From Paracoccus sp. (in: a-proteobacteria) (GTDB lineage Bacteria; Pseudomonadota; Alphaproteobacteria; Rhodobacterales; Rhodobacteraceae), in contig JAPSIP010000106.1 in NCBI GenBank assembly GCA_031178645.1, forward strand, positions 1 to 6,016: a stretch of DNA of 6,016 bases, given 5' to 3'. This document shows, piece by piece, positions 5,742 through 6,016 of the stretch (within the stretch, counting starts at the first letter, position 1; each line of letters begins with the position of its first letter). The notes under the pieces were generated by a model. The model was not told the origin of the DNA. It searched no databases and was given only the letters and a program-made list of their open reading frames with translations. The translations under genes and the position numbers were made by a program.

Positions 5742-6016
5742 GCCTGCCTCCGAAGCGTGGCGTCGCGGCTTGCGCGGTGGCTGTCGCGCCACAGGCGCCA
5801 TTCGGCGCTGATGCGCGGCGATTGCAGGACCAGGATCACCAGCACCAGCCCCGCCTTGATGATCAGGTTGTATTCCGAGGGAAAGCCGATCAGGCGGATG
5901 CCGATGCTGATGGTGGTGATGATCAGCGCCCCGACGATCGAGGCGGCGATGGAAAAGCGCCCGCCCAGCAGCGAATTGCCCCCGATGACCACGGCCAGGA
6001 TCGCGTCCAGTTCCAG
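5738..6016 (-). CDS. ytfT: Sugar ABC transporter permease, YtfT type (C-terminal 92 residues, 5' end outside window)
   Basis: Partial gene: the frame is open to the window edge at 6016 and ends with TGA at 5738-5740. The visible protein starts LELDAILAVVIGGNSLLGGRFS, the conserved cytoplasmic loop of CUT2 permeases that contacts the ATPase. It continues with a hydrophobic segment (IAASIVGALIITTISIGI), the loop GFPSEYNLIIKA and a last membrane segment (GLVLVILVLQS). It ends in a basic, Trp- and Arg-rich cytoplasmic tail. This order matches the C-terminus of E. coli YtfT. Its stop overlaps the yjfF start by 4 nt. The ATPase (ytfR-like) and the periplasmic binding protein (ytfQ-like) would be expected upstream, beyond 6016. 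No start can be given because the 5' end is missing; the GTG at 5992 is an internal Val codon, not a start. Confidence 0.9.
   Translation of the reverse strand: MELDAILAVVIGGNSLLGGRFSIAASIVGALIITTISIGIRLIGFPSEYNLIIKAGLVLVILVLQSPRISAEWRLWRDSHRASRDATLRRQA
5747..5751 (-). promoter_or_regulatory. Ribosome binding site that fixes the yjfF start
   Basis: The minus strand reads GGAGG, then CAGGC, then the ATG at 5741. This good Shine-Dalgarno lies inside the end of the ytfT-type gene and supports the start that gives the 4-nt overlap. Confidence 0.7.

Larger units (their letters stand above)
1450..6016 (-). other. Galactose/galactofuranose uptake and catabolism operon (3' part)
   Basis: Six genes, the ytfT-type permease, yjfF, lactonase, galM, dgoK and dgoA, are joined by five exact 4-nt stop/start overlaps at 5738-5741, 4758-4761, 3916-3919, 2948-2951 and 2073-2076. 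No intergenic base exists between them, so a single transcript and coupled translation are very likely. The promoter, any regulator, the ABC ATPase and binding protein, and the galactose dehydrogenase and galactonate dehydratase are not in the window. The operon follows import, then anomer change, lactone opening, phosphorylation and aldol cleavage, although gene order does not follow reaction order strictly. Confidence 0.85.

Overview
The window is GC-rich and every gene I can support lies on the minus strand, so transcription runs from high to low coordinates. Codon use (strong G/C at third positions), the short RNase D type and the protein similarities suggest an alphaproteobacterium of the Rhodobacteraceae, probably close to Paracoccus. 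The genus is an inference from recalled protein resemblance, not a database match.

Region 1450-6016 is the downstream part of a sugar catabolic operon. In transcription order it holds the C-terminal end of a YtfT-type ABC permease (cut by the window edge), a full YjfF-type permease, an SMP-30/gluconolactonase-family lactonase, an aldose 1-epimerase (galM), 2-dehydro-3-deoxygalactonokinase (dgoK) and 2-dehydro-3-deoxy-6-phosphogalactonate aldolase (dgoA). All five junctions are 4-nt ATGA or GTGA stop/start overlaps, which indicates one mRNA with translational coupling. The genes fit a galactose pathway of the De Ley-Doudoroff type. A galactofuranose-like ABC importer brings in the sugar, the epimerase adjusts the anomer, a dehydrogenase (not in the window) makes galactonolactone, and the SMP-30 protein would open it to galactonate. 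A dehydratase (not in the window) gives 2-keto-3-deoxygalactonate, DgoK phosphorylates it, and DgoA cleaves it to pyruvate and glyceraldehyde 3-phosphate.

Region 776-1330 encodes a small exported protein of unknown function. It has a clear signal peptide, two cysteines near the ends of the mature chain and a duplicated KDGSxAPLEG motif set in Ala/Ser/Gly/Asp-rich sequence. It has its own strong ribosome binding site and is followed by a good candidate intrinsic terminator (735-769). Region 24-638 encodes a short, exonuclease-domain-only ribonuclease D.

I see no rRNA, tRNA, CRISPR, insertion sequence or phage gene. The window looks like ordinary chromosomal metabolism. The points most worth following are the likely galactonolactonase role of the SMP-30 protein and the uncharacterised repeat-bearing exported protein.
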